Source of the DNA: Weissella bombi
GTDB taxonomy: Bacteria > Bacillota > Bacilli > Lactobacillales > Lactobacillaceae
Assembly (NCBI RefSeq): GCF_900094835.1
Contig: NZ_FMAO01000005.1
Coordinates: 50,247-114,246, forward strand
Direction: 5' to 3'
DNA: 64,000 nt
The notes beneath the pieces were generated by a model. The model had not been told where the DNA came from. It saw only the letters and a program-made list of their open reading frames with translations, and did no database searches. The position numbers were made by a program, and so were the translations under genes. Below, piece after piece: positions 35,860 through 45,154 of the stretch (position 1 is the first letter of the stretch; each line of letters begins with the position of its first letter).

Positions 35860-36231
35860 TTATTTACCTTTAATTTCCTTTTGTAACTGGTCCAAGAACT
35901 TCTTATTCATCCAATAACTATATCTTTCATCTTCATAGCTAAAAATAACCGTTCTTTTAGTAAACTGAACTTGTTGCATCTCGTTAAAACGAATTTTTTC
36001 TGTATGAACGCCAAACATTGGCATAATCAAAATAGCACCTGTTGACAACGTAACTTGCCGCCTAAAATATGTTAACAGTGCAACAAATACGAATATAATT
36101 GTCGCAATAATTGTCCAAATATTTAAATGGGTAACTTCAAGTTGCATTACTAACGCAAACATCGCAATCATGATAACCCATAACCAATTAATCAAACCTA
36201 ACAAACCAGCTGGTTGATAGTATCCTTTCAT
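35860..36231 (-). CDS. EbsA-family membrane protein
   Basis: A 123-residue protein with two membrane segments (about 10-30 and 36-56) and a C-terminal soluble part ending FLDQLQKEIKGK. It resembles the EbsA family often found next to an RNase HI-like gene in lactic acid bacteria; both are here, divergently arranged. Its role is not known. I chose the ATG at 36231, preceded by AAAGGATTTGAGA; a TTG two codons earlier is less likely. Confidence 0.7.
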   Translation of the reverse strand: MKGYYQPAGLLGLINWLWVIMIAMFALVMQLEVTHLNIWTIIATIIFVFVALLTYFRRQVTLSTGAILIMPMFGVHTEKIRFNEMQQVQFTKRTVIFSYEDERYSYWMNKKFLDQLQKEIKGK

Positions 36232-36319
36232 TCTCAAATCCTTTCCGATCTGTGCATATTCGACAAATCATCTCAGAATGTCTCTGTCTTTTAGTATAAT
36301 AAAATTGGAGGTACTTGTC

Positions 36320-36709
36320 ATGTTAATCAAAATATATTCCGACGCTGCTAGTCAGGGAAATCCAGGACGTAGTGGCGCTGGTGTTGTAATTTTATATAAC
36401 GGCCAACAAATTCAAAAGCATCATTACCTGGGCGTAATGTCAAACCATGAAGCCGAGTTTGCAGCAGCTATCTGGGCATTTGAAGAATTAGCCAAAATTG
36501 CTAATTCTGATGACACTATCATGTACTATGCAGATTCTAAATTAGTTATCGATAGTATCAAGAAACGTTATGCCAAACATTTTAGTGAACCATTATCAAA
36601 CTTGTTAGCGCACCAAGATCAATATGAACTACTAATTCCAAACTGGATTCCTGAAAAACAAAATCACGGTGCACATCAACTCGCTTGGCAAGCTATTCAT
36701 CACGCTTAA
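36320..36709 (+). CDS. RNase HI family protein
   Basis: A 129-residue RNase H fold from the ATG at 36320 with TTGGAGGTACTTGTC upstream; a longer in-frame start lies in the promoter (TATAAT at about 36293). Catalytic acids are visible: Asp in IYSDAASQGNPG, Glu in SNHEAEFAAA, Asp in MYYADSKLVID. It cleaves RNA in RNA-DNA hybrids. Its 3' end overlaps the convergent transporter gene by 17 nt. Confidence 0.85.
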   Translation: MLIKIYSDAASQGNPGRSGAGVVILYNGQQIQKHHYLGVMSNHEAEFAAAIWAFEELAKIANSDDTIMYYADSKLVIDSIKKRYAKHFSEPLSNLLAHQDQYELLIPNWIPEKQNHGAHQLAWQAIHHA

Positions 36710-38045
36710 TTTGCCCAATTCCTGTCCACGCACTAATTAATGAGCACACAGGTGATAACAAGGCAAAAAAAGTAAATGGTGCAAACGAGACTACTGAAAC
36801 ACCTAACGCTTGCGCGGCAAAGCTTCCTGCAACTCCCCATGGTACTAGGTAATTAATAACCGTTCCTGAATCTTCTAATGATCTTCCTAAAGTTAATGGG
36901 TTGATTTTTAATCGTGTGAAACTTTCCTTCCATAATTGACCAGGCAAAATAGTAGCTAAGTATTGCTCACCAATCAAAAAGTTAGCTGAGATACCTGTAA
37001 TAACCGTTCCTGTAATCACACCAGCTTGGGTCTTAATACGCGTTACCAATGGTGTCATGAAGGCACTAAGGATGCCCTGCTCTGTTAGTAGTCCACCTAA
37101 CGCCAATGCTAACATAATAATAATCACCGTTGGCATCATTGATAACATACCACCACGATTTAACAAACTAGCAAGCATTTCATTTTTTATTGTTGTTGTT
37201 GAACCATTCATAATAACATCAGAAAACTGCTGTATTGAATGATTAAACATAAATATAACGCCCGTTACTGCAATGTTCACCAACAACGTTGGAATCGCTG
37301 GCACATGATGCCAAGCCATAATGAATAACAAAATTAACAGAATCATTGACCACCAATTTGGTGATAATAATGACGCCAAATGTTGTAATTCGTGCACATC
37401 ACTAGTGACTTTTGTTTGCGTGCTTAAAAATGTAAAAATTAATAATGAGCCAAGCAATGCAGGAATCGTTGTCCACATTAAGTTTTTAATATGGGCAAAC
37501 AAATCAGTGCCTGCAATTGATGATGCTAAATTAGTTGAATCTGATAATGGCGAACTCTTATCACCAAAAATTGCACCAGATAATGCTGCACCAGCAACCA
37601 TTCCTGGATCAAAGCCAATCGCTGTCCCAACCCCCATTAGTGCAACACCAACCGTTGCTAAAGTGGTAAATGCAGATCCGACCATCGTACCCATAATTGC
37701 CATAATCAAAACAGTACTAGGCAAAAACCATTCAACATTAGCTAATTTCAACCCCGCCCATAGCAGTGTAGGAATTGTATTAGTTTCCATCCAAAGACCA
37801 ATCAGCATACCGATTAGCAAGAACAAAAATAACGGTGCTAATGCTTGTTCAATCCCTTTCAACAACTGTCCCTGGATATCTTGCCAAGACGTTTGTCGCA
37901 TTTTAGCGAATAACATGACAAAAATAATACTTATCACCAGTGGCACATTGGGTGATAATCCGAACCCTAAAATACTAATACTAAAAATTAAAATGACTGC
38001 AATTAATAAAATCATACTTTGTTTAAACGTTACTGACTTATTCAT
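36693..38045 (-). CDS. NhaC-family Na+/H+ antiporter or amino acid transporter
   Basis: A 450-residue membrane protein with about eleven hydrophobic segments. NhaC-type features are AALSGAIFGDKSSPLSDSTNLAS and ISANFLIGEQYLA. The start is the ATG at 38045 with GGAGAGAAGAAAT upstream. A complete T-box leader precedes the gene, which shows that it responds to an uncharged tRNA and so probably moves an amino acid, possibly tyrosine, as proposed for other T-box-linked NhaC proteins. Confidence 0.85.
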   Translation of the reverse strand: MNKSVTFKQSMILLIAVILIFSISILGFGLSPNVPLVISIIFVMLFAKMRQTSWQDIQGQLLKGIEQALAPLFLFLLIGMLIGLWMETNTIPTLLWAGLKLANVEWFLPSTVLIMAIMGTMVGSAFTTLATVGVALMGVGTAIGFDPGMVAGAALSGAIFGDKSSPLSDSTNLASSIAGTDLFAHIKNLMWTTIPALLGSLLIFTFLSTQTKVTSDVHELQHLASLLSPNWWSMILLILLFIMAWHHVPAIPTLLVNIAVTGVIFMFNHSIQQFSDVIMNGSTTTIKNEMLASLLNRGGMLSMMPTVIIIMLALALGGLLTEQGILSAFMTPLVTRIKTQAGVITGTVITGISANFLIGEQYLATILPGQLWKESFTRLKINPLTLGRSLEDSGTVINYLVPWGVAGSFAAQALGVSVVSFAPFTFFALLSPVCSLISAWTGIGQIKRDE

Positions 38046-38161
38046 ATTTCTTCTCTCCTTTGTCATTACTTACCTACCGATAATTACCCTAAAAAGAGAT
38101 AACGACTAAGTCCACCAACGTGATTGATATGTTCTAATACCCCAATGTTTTGCTCCTTTCA

Positions 38162-38364
38162 GCAATAAAAAAGTCCCAGTGACAAGTCAATTGACTCATC
38201 ACTGGGACGAAAAGTTTCCGCGGTACCACCCAAAAATTAGTTAGTACACTGCGAACTAACCCACTTTAATTTATTTATATTTTATAAATAGTTCAATCAC
38301 TTCACCTGCGCTACTCACAGCTCCCGTAGCTTCTCTGACATACAATGAAATGTTCTACCAATGT
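38162..38364 (-). promoter_or_regulatory. T-box riboswitch of the NhaC-type transporter
   Basis: On the minus strand the T-box core GGGTGGTACCGCGG (38231-38218) is a perfect match. A stem I region with CAGAGAA, a GCTAC/GTAGC arm and CATTTCA/TGAAGTG pairing lies upstream, and a terminator stem GTCCCAGTGA/TCACTGGGAC (38208-38173) with a T-run lies downstream. Stem I is short, and I could not assign the specifier codon with certainty. Confidence 0.9.
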
Positions 38365-38369
38365 GCATT

Positions 38370-38398
38370 ATTGTACGCATCTAATACAGACGTGTCAA
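38370..38398 (-). promoter_or_regulatory. Promoter of the T-box leader
   Basis: On the minus strand TTGACA (38398-38393) and TACAAT (38375-38370) are spaced by 17 bp, a near-consensus promoter that starts transcription just before stem I. Confidence 0.85.
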
Positions 38399-38600
38399 CC
38401 GATAAATAAAAATACGCAAATGTTTTAGTGATTTTATACTCTTAACGTAATCTGTCCTGTTAACGCTCGACTAATTTGTACCGGCATTATTTCTAGTGTA
38501 ATAACACTATTTGAAAAGTGACCTTCCATATCTTAAAAACTATTTCTAAATCACTCGTCCCTCATCCTTCTGTAGTTTATTCATCGAATCATTGCTTTAT

Positions 38601-38617
38601 TTACAGTTATACTGTAA
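38601..38617 (+). promoter_or_regulatory. Perfect dyad TTACAGT-TAT-ACTGTAA upstream of an XRE gene
   Basis: A 7-bp inverted repeat with a 3-bp spacer lies 117 bp before the regulator's ATG. Two further CTGTAA half-sites follow at about 38694-38706. A likely operator for the regulator encoded downstream. The rest of the gap from 38407 to 38733 holds no other structure I can see. Confidence 0.5.
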
Positions 38618-38733
38618 TATGGAAAGGTTGGCAAAATAATTGTAATAAGCACACATATCAATTATTTGCTCACAAAAGCTTAATTATTTCAGCTGTAAAA
38701 CTGTAATTTATCAAAATCAGGAGAACACTTGAT

Positions 38734-39078
38734 ATGACAGTATATGAAAAAATAAAAGAAATTTCTAAAAAGCGTGGCATGAATTTGCAAACAGTCGCTA
38801 AACGGGCTGGTCTATCTTCTAATATGATTTATCAATACAAGACAGTAAATCCTAAGACAGAAACTTTAAAAGTATTAGCTGACGTTTTAGGCGTGTCAGT
38901 AGATTACTTATTAGATAAAACAGAAGATTTGCACGCAAATAAAAAAAACACTAACAATGCGCTCGTTGATCTAAAACAGATTGCTAAAGATGACAGTTGG
39001 GATGATTATTTATCTTCTGACGGTCACCCCATAACTGACCACGATAAGAATTTGTTACGTGTGATTTTCGGCGACTAG
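38734..39078 (+). CDS. XRE-family helix-turn-helix regulator
   Basis: A 114-residue protein whose residues 4-62 are a Cro/C1-type helix-turn-helix (NLQTVAKRAGLSSNMIYQY is the core, then VLADVLGVSVDYLLD). The C-terminus (65-114) is charged and unmatched. An AGGAGAACACTTGAT site precedes the ATG. It sits in an accessory patch with a small membrane protein and an integrase remnant, so it may be a relic of a mobile element or a free-standing regulator of the neighbour. Confidence 0.85.
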   Translation: MTVYEKIKEISKKRGMNLQTVAKRAGLSSNMIYQYKTVNPKTETLKVLADVLGVSVDYLLDKTEDLHANKKNTNNALVDLKQIAKDDSWDDYLSSDGHPITDHDKNLLRVIFGD

Positions 39079-39171
39079 CATAATCAGTTAGATATGCATA
39101 ACATTTAAAAATTACAAACTAATTAATACGTGTAATAGCTGATTCACGTTAAAAGCTGTCAGGAGTAATAA

Positions 39172-39663
39172 ATGAAATCTATCAAGTTTTGGTTAAAAAA
39201 AGTACTACATCACCCCAATACTATGCCTTGGACCTTCATCGGTACTATGGTTGCAATCATGGCTATTTACAACACAATCATTCGATATGGTTTTTCAGAA
39301 CGAATGCTTGAAAAAGTTTTCATTATATATCCTTTAATCGTTATATTTATATATTGTTTACGTACATACGTTACCTTACCACTTGCTTTAAAATTACATA
39401 ACTACTTTCCAACTGTTATAGCTAATAATATTCCCAAACAAATTAGTGTTCCTATGCTCGTTATCACATTTAATGTTTCAATTATGATGATTTGGTTTAC
39501 AGAGATACATCGTCAACTATATCCACAATTCGTACCTGGTTATTTAGGTAATTGGGTAAAAACTTTTTTTGTTGCCATTCCTGTATTTTTCTTTATAGTT
39601 CGCCCTACTCTAATTACCATATTCAAAAAATTAAAACAATCACATCCTTTGCCATTAAAATAA
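39172..39663 (+). CDS. Putative DUF2798-like membrane protein
   Basis: A 163-residue protein with four membrane segments arranged as two similar halves: residues 20-37 plus 45-68, and 95-112 plus 130-150. Each half ends in a basic region (RTYVTLPLALK, RPTLITIFKK). This tandem layout is like the DUF2798 family. An AGGAGTAATAA site precedes the ATG. It follows the XRE gene by 93 bp and may be its target. Function unknown. Confidence 0.6.
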   Translation: MKSIKFWLKKVLHHPNTMPWTFIGTMVAIMAIYNTIIRYGFSERMLEKVFIIYPLIVIFIYCLRTYVTLPLALKLHNYFPTVIANNIPKQISVPMLVITFNVSIMMIWFTEIHRQLYPQFVPGYLGNWVKTFFVAIPVFFFIVRPTLITIFKKLKQSHPLPLK

Positions 39664-39952
39664 AAAAATCACCTATTAGGTGGCATACATATACACGTGA
39701 ATCTAAACACGTTAAAGGTTGTTAGGATTACATTTGCAACAATCTCTATAATTGGAGCTAAAAAAGCATTAATCCTACACTTATCAAATTAACATTGATA
39801 ACTATATTCTAAAATTATAAAAATATTTGAAAGCAACGGAAAGCCAGACCCAGATATGTCTTTAAACTATCTATTTTTTTGCATATAATGTTAATTTTTA
39901 ACTGATTTCGGGCTAAAAAATAGGTAAAGTTTGCCGTTTAACAGTCCATGTC

Positions 39953-40072
39953 AAAAGAAAAAGAACGATTAAGAACAGAATTGATATTGCATATGTCAGT
40001 GAACATTTAGGTCACTCTTCTGTTTTCGTAATCCAAAAAATGTATTTGCTAAACGAAAAATGTATAGATTAG
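39953..40072 (+). pseudogene. Remnant of a tyrosine recombinase (integrase) C-terminus
   Basis: The frame reads KRKRTIKNRIDIAYVSEHLG, then HSSVFVIQKMYLLNEK and a stop at 40070. IAYVSEHLGHSS followed by a Tyr some 9 residues on matches the last box of phage-type integrases (HLGH and the nucleophile Tyr). No start codon or upstream catalytic domain is visible; the rest of the gene is gone. The surrounding gap from 39664 to 40189 otherwise contains only a short CACCTATTAGGTG dyad and two copies of GATACTTCAC. Confidence 0.6.
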
Positions 40073-40189
40073 TCAAAAAATCATTAATTTATTTGATGAA
40101 TATAGTGGATAAAAGGTGGATGAAGTGCCCAAATAGTTCCCAAAATACGATACTTCACGATACTTCACAACACTTTAAAAAGCACACAA

Positions 40190-40232
40190 AAAAGCCGTCA
40201 TATAGGCATTTAGCGCTATACAACGGCTTTTG
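40190..40232 (-). terminator. Terminator of rpmE2
   Basis: On the minus strand AAAAGCCGTTGTATAG and a partner CTATATGACGGCTTTTTT form a stem around GCGCTAAATGC, with a T-run. It follows the rpmE2 stop. Confidence 0.8.
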
Positions 40233-40245
40233 TAGGAATTTGCGA

Positions 40246-40488
40246 TTAAGCAAGTCCATATTTCTTGTTGAACTTATCAACAGCACCATCTGCAGTAGTA
40301 AACTTTTGCTTACCTGTGTAGAATGGGTGTGAATCTGAAGTAATTTCAACACGGATCATTGGGTAAGTAGCACCCTCAAATTCGATAGTTTCGTCAGAAG
40401 TACGAGTAGAACCTGACAAGAACTTGTAACCAGTAGTTGAGTCAACGAAAACCACTTGGTGGTAATCTGGATGAATATCAGCCTTCAT
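40246..40488 (-). CDS. rpmE2: 50S ribosomal protein L31 type B
   Basis: An 80-residue L31. It starts [20 protein letters not shown] and contains [13 protein letters not shown], the L31 signature. It lacks the CxxC zinc ligands of type A, so it is the zinc-free form. A GGAGAA site precedes the ATG. Single gene with its own terminator. Confidence 0.95.
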   Translation of the reverse strand: MKADIHPDYHQVVFVDSTTGYKFLSGSTRTSDETIEFEGATYPMIRVEITSDSHPFYTGKQKFTTADGAVDKFNKKYGLA

Positions 40489-40604
40489 TATTTTCTCCTT
40501 ATCGCCCTGGATTTATAAAAACCAGAGTCAGTTTATTTAACTAAACTATATTAACATAAATATTTATATAATGATAGTTTTTCACTAAAAACTATCACAA
40601 GAAT

Positions 40605-42428
40605 TTATTCTTCATCAGCTTTCAAAACGGCCATAAAGGCTTCTTGAGGCACTTCAACGGTACCAACTGATTTCATACGTTTCTTACCACGCTTTTGCTT
40701 ATCTAACAATTTAGCACGACGATCTGGATCACCCGTGTGGATACGAGATGTAACATCTTTACGATAAGCCTTAATCGTTGAACGCGCAACAATCTTTGAA
40801 CCAATTGCAGCTTGAATTGGAATTTCAAAATTACGACGTGGAATAATTTCTTTTAGCTTCTTTGTAATCACACGTGAACGTTCTTGCGCAAAATCACGAT
40901 GTACAATAAAGCTTAAAGCATCAACTTTGTCTCCATTTAGTAAGATATCAATCTTTACCAAATCTGATTGACGATATCCTGATATCTCATAATCTAATGA
41001 GGCATAACCACGTGTACTTGATTTTAGTTTATCAAAGAAATCAAAGATAATTTCAGACAAAGGCATGTAATATTTAACATTAACACGATTCTCGTCCAAG
41101 TAGTCCATTGTGTCAAATTCACCACGCTTAGATTGCGCCAATTCCATAACTGCCCCAACGTAATCATTTGGCACCATAATTTGGGCATGAACAAATGGCT
41201 CTTCGATTGTTTTAATTTCAGAGACATCAGGTAATTCAGATGGATTAGCGACTTCAACCATTTCGCCATCAGTCGTATAAGCATGATACGTTACAGACGG
41301 TGCTGTAGTGATCAAATCCAAATCAAATTCGCGTTCAAGACGTTCTTGAATGACATCCATGTGTAGCAGTCCTAAGAAACCAGTTCTAAATCCAAAACCA
41401 AGTGCTTGAGAAGTTTCAGGTTCGAATTCCAAAGAAGCATCATTTAATTGCAACTTTTCTAGTGCGTCACGTAAATCATTGTACTTTGCATTATCAGTTG
41501 GATACAACCCGGAATAAACCATTGGTGTCATTGGCTGATAACCTGGTAGTGGTTCTACAGCAGGTTGCTTAACATGGGTAACGGTATCACCAGGTCGGGC
41601 ATCACGAATATTTTTGATGGAAGCAGCAACATAACCTATATCACCTGCCATCAAATAATCACGCTTGATAGGCATTGGTGAATTTACGCCAACTTCTGTC
41701 ACTTCATATTCTGCACCAGAATTCATAAACTTAATCTTTTCACCAGGTTTTAAAACACCTGTTTTTACACGAACCGTTAGAATGACACCTTTATATGAAT
41801 CATAGGCTGAATCAAAGATTAGTGCTTGTAATGGTGCCGTCAAATCTCCTTCAGGAGCAGGAATATCAGTTACAATTTTTTCTAATAGTTCTGGAATACC
41901 AATGCCCTTCTTAGCAGATGCTAACACTGCTTCAGATGCATCAATACCAATTACATCTTCAATTTCAGTTCGAACAGCTTCAGGGTCGGCTGCTGGCAAG
42001 TCAATTTTATTAATAACTGGTAAAATTTCCAAATCATTTTCAATAGCTAAATAAACATTCGCTAATGTCTGTGCTTCAACTCCTTGAGCCGCATCAACAA
42101 CTAAGATAGCTCCATCGGCTGCCGCCAAAGAACGTGATACTTCATATGAAAAATCAACGTGACCTGGTGTATCTACCAAATGAAAAATATAAGTTTCACC
42201 ATCATTAGCTTTATAATGAACCTCAACAGCATTCATTTTAATCGTAATGCCGCGTTCACGCTCTAAGTCCATCGTATCCAATAGCTGATCTTGCATCTCA
42301 CGTTCAGTAACCGTATGCGTTGCCTCTAAAATACGATCAGATATTGTTGATTTACCATGATCAATATGAGCCACAATACTAAAATTACGTATATGGTTTT
42401 GGCGCGCCTGCATCTCTTCTATATTCAT
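40605..42428 (-). CDS. lepA: Elongation factor 4 (LepA)
   Basis: A 607-residue GTPase. G1 is [13 protein letters not shown]2 includes RERGITIK, G3 is DTPGHVDF, and G4 is NKIDLPAAD. The C-terminus has the LepA-specific domain with [18 protein letters not shown] and [13 protein letters not shown]. LepA back-translocates or remodels stalled ribosomes. A TAGGAGCGCAAATA site precedes the ATG. Confidence 0.95.
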   Translation of the reverse strand: MNIEEMQARQNHIRNFSIVAHIDHGKSTISDRILEATHTVTEREMQDQLLDTMDLERERGITIKMNAVEVHYKANDGETYIFHLVDTPGHVDFSYEVSRSLAAADGAILVVDAAQGVEAQTLANVYLAIENDLEILPVINKIDLPAADPEAVRTEIEDVIGIDASEAVLASAKKGIGIPELLEKIVTDIPAPEGDLTAPLQALIFDSAYDSYKGVILTVRVKTGVLKPGEKIKFMNSGAEYEVTEVGVNSPMPIKRDYLMAGDIGYVAASIKNIRDARPGDTVTHVKQPAVEPLPGYQPMTPMVYSGLYPTDNAKYNDLRDALEKLQLNDASLEFEPETSQALGFGFRTGFLGLLHMDVIQERLEREFDLDLITTAPSVTYHAYTTDGEMVEVANPSELPDVSEIKTIEEPFVHAQIMVPNDYVGAVMELAQSKRGEFDTMDYLDENRVNVKYYMPLSEIIFDFFDKLKSSTRGYASLDYEISGYRQSDLVKIDILLNGDKVDALSFIVHRDFAQERSRVITKKLKEIIPRRNFEIPIQAAIGSKIVARSTIKAYRKDVTSRIHTGDPDRRAKLLDKQKRGKKRMKSVGTVEVPQEAFMAVLKADEE

Positions 42429-42510
42429 TATTTGCGCTCCTATTTTGTATTTATTCTGTCCTTACCATTATACAGGTATTCTTAATATCATGGTAGTGCT
42501 CCAATATTCA

Positions 42511-42639
42511 TTATTTTTTATCTAATTTATCAGTTATTTCTTTCGCTTTTTTTGTCACTGATTTATCAAACTTTCTTTGTCGATATTGTGTATACAAAAA
42601 AACCACCAACAAAATTATAATAATTATCCATTTTAGCAT
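42511..42639 (-). CDS. Small single-span membrane protein, 42 aa
   Basis: A short frame starts MLKWIIIIILLVVFLYTQYR, one membrane helix, then a charged tail ending ITDKLDKK. A GGGGATGGGGACG stretch precedes the ATG and could serve as a ribosome-binding site. It lies upstream of lepA on the same strand, and divergent to the DUF308 protein gene. Not recognised; support rests on the helix-plus-basic-tail layout and the site. Confidence 0.45.
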   Translation of the reverse strand: MLKWIIIIILLVVFLYTQYRQRKFDKSVTKKAKEITDKLDKK

Positions 42640-42758
42640 CGTCCCCATCCCCTTTTTATAAATAGTTAATATTTTTTATTTTAAATAAGTCTTCAATTGT
42701 ATTTTACAGCATTTTCAATTACACTCAATTTAAACAACTTATATTAGGAGGCATTCTC

Positions 42759-43391
42759 ATGGCTGATTTGCCAGAAGTTAAACATGAACCCAATAACGGT
42801 GAAGAAGTTGTGACGTCACGACGTTCAACACAATCACCACAACCACAAAAGCCAGTTATTTCTTATTTTGTCCGCAAACTATTGGCTGCTGCTGGTGTTA
42901 TTTCAATTATTTTAGGTATTTTTGCATTTGTTTTTAATACTGAATGGCTATTAGCCGTTTCAATTATCTTTGGTCTCTTTTCAATTTTTATTGCTTTTAT
43001 CGACCTCATGCTATTTAGCAATAGTGTCTACTTACGCGGCGCTCACTTAATGAGTGCCTTACTAAGCGCAGTGATGGGGCTAGTGCTACTATTCCGTCAA
43101 GATTTTACCCAAGATTTCATTGGTTTAGTTTTTGGTTTTTGGATTTTATTTAATGCTACTAGCAATTTGGCTCAAACTTGGGTACCTGAACTATTAATTG
43201 GTTGGCAACGTTTAGTTGGGCTAATTATTGGTGCAGTTGGACTTGTTTTAGGTTTATTCCTAGTATTGTTCACAGACTACTCAACACACACTATGCAAAT
43301 TATATTAGGTATTTACACTGATTTGTTGGGTATCTTCTTCTTGCTTGTTAGTTTCTTCAGTCATAAAAATGATTTAAACACAAAAAAGTAA
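42759..43391 (+). CDS. DUF308/HdeD-like membrane protein
   Basis: A 210-residue protein with a polar N-terminus (1-40, Gln/Pro rich) and about six membrane segments from residue 42 on, ending in a short basic tail. The pattern of paired glycine-rich helices (VISIILGIFAF, IGAVGLVLGLFLVL) fits the DUF308/HdeD family, associated with acid resistance in some bacteria. A TAGGAGGCATTCTC site precedes the ATG. Function here unknown. Confidence 0.75.
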   Translation: MADLPEVKHEPNNGEEVVTSRRSTQSPQPQKPVISYFVRKLLAAAGVISIILGIFAFVFNTEWLLAVSIIFGLFSIFIAFIDLMLFSNSVYLRGAHLMSALLSAVMGLVLLFRQDFTQDFIGLVFGFWILFNATSNLAQTWVPELLIGWQRLVGLIIGAVGLVLGLFLVLFTDYSTHTMQIILGIYTDLLGIFFLLVSFFSHKNDLNTKK

Positions 43392-43402
43392 ATACTATAG
43401 AT

Positions 43403-43440
43403 AAAGAGGTTGGAACAAAAAAATTGTTCCAACCTCTTTA
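43403..43440. terminator. Terminator between DUF308 gene and cls
   Basis: AAAGAGGTTGGAACAA and TTGTTCCAACCTCTTT form a perfect 16-bp stem with T-runs. It works in both directions and would end the plus-strand membrane protein gene and the minus-strand cls transcript. Confidence 0.9.
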
Positions 43441-43492
43441 GTTTAAAATGCATTAATTATAAGCCTATAAGTTTTATAGCATAAACGCGTTC

Positions 43493-43603
43493 CAAAAGTC
43501 TGAAGCCTCAATGTAACGCAATTACCGCAATCCTTGTTCTTCGCGTTGCTACGGCCAAAAATTACGGTAATCACGATACACTCCGGCTTCAAAACAACTT
43601 TTG
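43493..43603 (-). ncRNA. Long wobble-conserved hairpin in the cls 3' region
   Basis: On the minus strand CAAAAGTTGTTTTGAAGCC and its downstream arm (ending GGCTTCAGACTTTTG) form a stem that continues through ATTACCG/CGGTAAT, with a loop near CCGTAGCAACGCGAAG. Many differences between the arms are G-U pairs when read on the minus strand, which argues for RNA selection on that strand. It lies between the cls stop and the terminator. May be a 3'UTR element, a small RNA or a dispersed repeat. Confidence 0.5.
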
Positions 43604-43626
43604 TCTCGCTCTCTTTTTAAAATCCA

Positions 43627-45075
43627 TTATAAAATTGGCGTTAATAGCCTTGAGAAAAATTGCTTGAATCTCATCCATGATGATTGTGCTTCGAAATATG
43701 CTGGTGTCAAAAGCTTTGAATCTGACAAGTCTTTTTCAAAAATTTCTTCCATTTCTAATGCCAAGCGTTCGCTATATAGAAAGGCATTTACCTCAAAATT
43801 CAAGGAAAATGATCGAATATCCATATTTGCACTACCTACCGATACAATACGATTATCAATCACTATTGTTTTAGCATGTAAAAATCCCTTTTCATATGCA
43901 TAAACTTCAATTCCTTCGTTAGCCAAAACACTGGCATAATATTCAGTTGCACGATAAACAAACATATGATCAGGCTTTGATGGAATCATAATTCTAACAT
44001 GCACGCCTGACTTAGCGGCAATTGCAAGTGAATCCATGATTGCCTGATTTGGAATAAAGTAAGGTGACTGAATCGTAATGCTTTCATGGGCCATCGAAAT
44101 CATGCGCAGATACCCTTGATAAATTTGATTCATATCAGAATCTGGTCCTGACGAAACAATTTGCATCGCCACATCACCACCTGTATCATGCGATGGAAAA
44201 TACGAATCGCCAAACATAAGCTTTTCATGTCGAGTAGTCGCATTCCAATCCATGAAAAAGCGACTCTGCATTGCCAAAACCGCATCACCAACAACGCGTA
44301 GATGAGTATCACGCCAATAACCAAATTTTTCTAATCGACCTAAATACTGATCACCTACGTTAAAGCCACCAATATAACCAATATTACCATCTATAATTAC
44401 TAACTTACGGTGATCATGATTATTAACATGAAGTGACATAAATTGCCATTTAGGCATTAGGAACGCTTCTACATGCCCACCTGCTTCACGCAATCGTTTA
44501 TACAGTTTATTGTTCTTACCACCAGAACCCCAACTATCGTAAATAACACGAACACGAATACCCTTATTAGCCTTTTCCGTCAATAAATCAACTAACTCGT
44601 TACCTAATTTATCATTGTAAATCGTATAATATTCGATATTAATGTGATGCTTGGCAGCCTTAATATCAGCGAATAATTGCTTAAACTTCTCATGACCATC
44701 CGTATAAATTTTGACGTCATTTTGATTAGAAAAAATAGCCTGTTCACTTTGTAAAAATAATCGAACAAAAGCTTGTTCTTCAACATAGTGTTCTGAATCA
44801 GAAAATTCTACAACTTCTTTTTGTTGATTTTCTGCTATTTTATCGATACCAAAGACCTCTTGCGTTTGCATGTTGAAAATATGATGTCCTGATAATTTTC
44901 GTCCAAATAAAAAATAAATTAAAAAACCAATTCCAGGGAACAACAATAGTACCAGCATCCATGCCCAAATAGAAGTAATGTCACGATAACGGTCTCTAAA
45001 AACCGTTAAAATAGCTGCAAAAGTATTAATTACGAAAATAGTATCAATTAACACTATCAACCAATGTTCTGCCAT
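43627..45075 (-). CDS. cls: Cardiolipin synthase
   Basis: A 482-residue phospholipase-D-family enzyme from the ATG at 45075 (MAEHWLIVLID) with AAAAGGAGAGTAGTT upstream. Two membrane segments (about 5-25 and 37-58) precede two HKD motifs: NHDHRKLVIIDGNIGYIGG and LHAKTIVIDNRIVSVGSAN. It joins two phosphatidylglycerol molecules into cardiolipin. It is a single gene; the unusual hairpin and terminator follow. Confidence 0.93.
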   Translation of the reverse strand: MAEHWLIVLIDTIFVINTFAAILTVFRDRYRDITSIWAWMLVLLLFPGIGFLIYFLFGRKLSGHHIFNMQTQEVFGIDKIAENQQKEVVEFSDSEHYVEEQAFVRLFLQSEQAIFSNQNDVKIYTDGHEKFKQLFADIKAAKHHINIEYYTIYNDKLGNELVDLLTEKANKGIRVRVIYDSWGSGGKNNKLYKRLREAGGHVEAFLMPKWQFMSLHVNNHDHRKLVIIDGNIGYIGGFNVGDQYLGRLEKFGYWRDTHLRVVGDAVLAMQSRFFMDWNATTRHEKLMFGDSYFPSHDTGGDVAMQIVSSGPDSDMNQIYQGYLRMISMAHESITIQSPYFIPNQAIMDSLAIAAKSGVHVRIMIPSKPDHMFVYRATEYYASVLANEGIEVYAYEKGFLHAKTIVIDNRIVSVGSANMDIRSFSLNFEVNAFLYSERLALEMEEIFEKDLSDSKLLTPAYFEAQSSWMRFKQFFSRLLTPIL

Positions 45076-45154
45076 AACTACTCTCCTTTTGAATAATACC
45101 CTAATTCTATCAGGTTTATATGCCAGCAACATGTCAATCGCTACAATTGAAAGA

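Noticed and set aside
40145..40169. Direct repeat GATACTTCAC at 40148-40168 as an attachment site
   Set aside because: Only two adjacent 10-bp copies, with no matching copy on the other side of the accessory patch that I could see.
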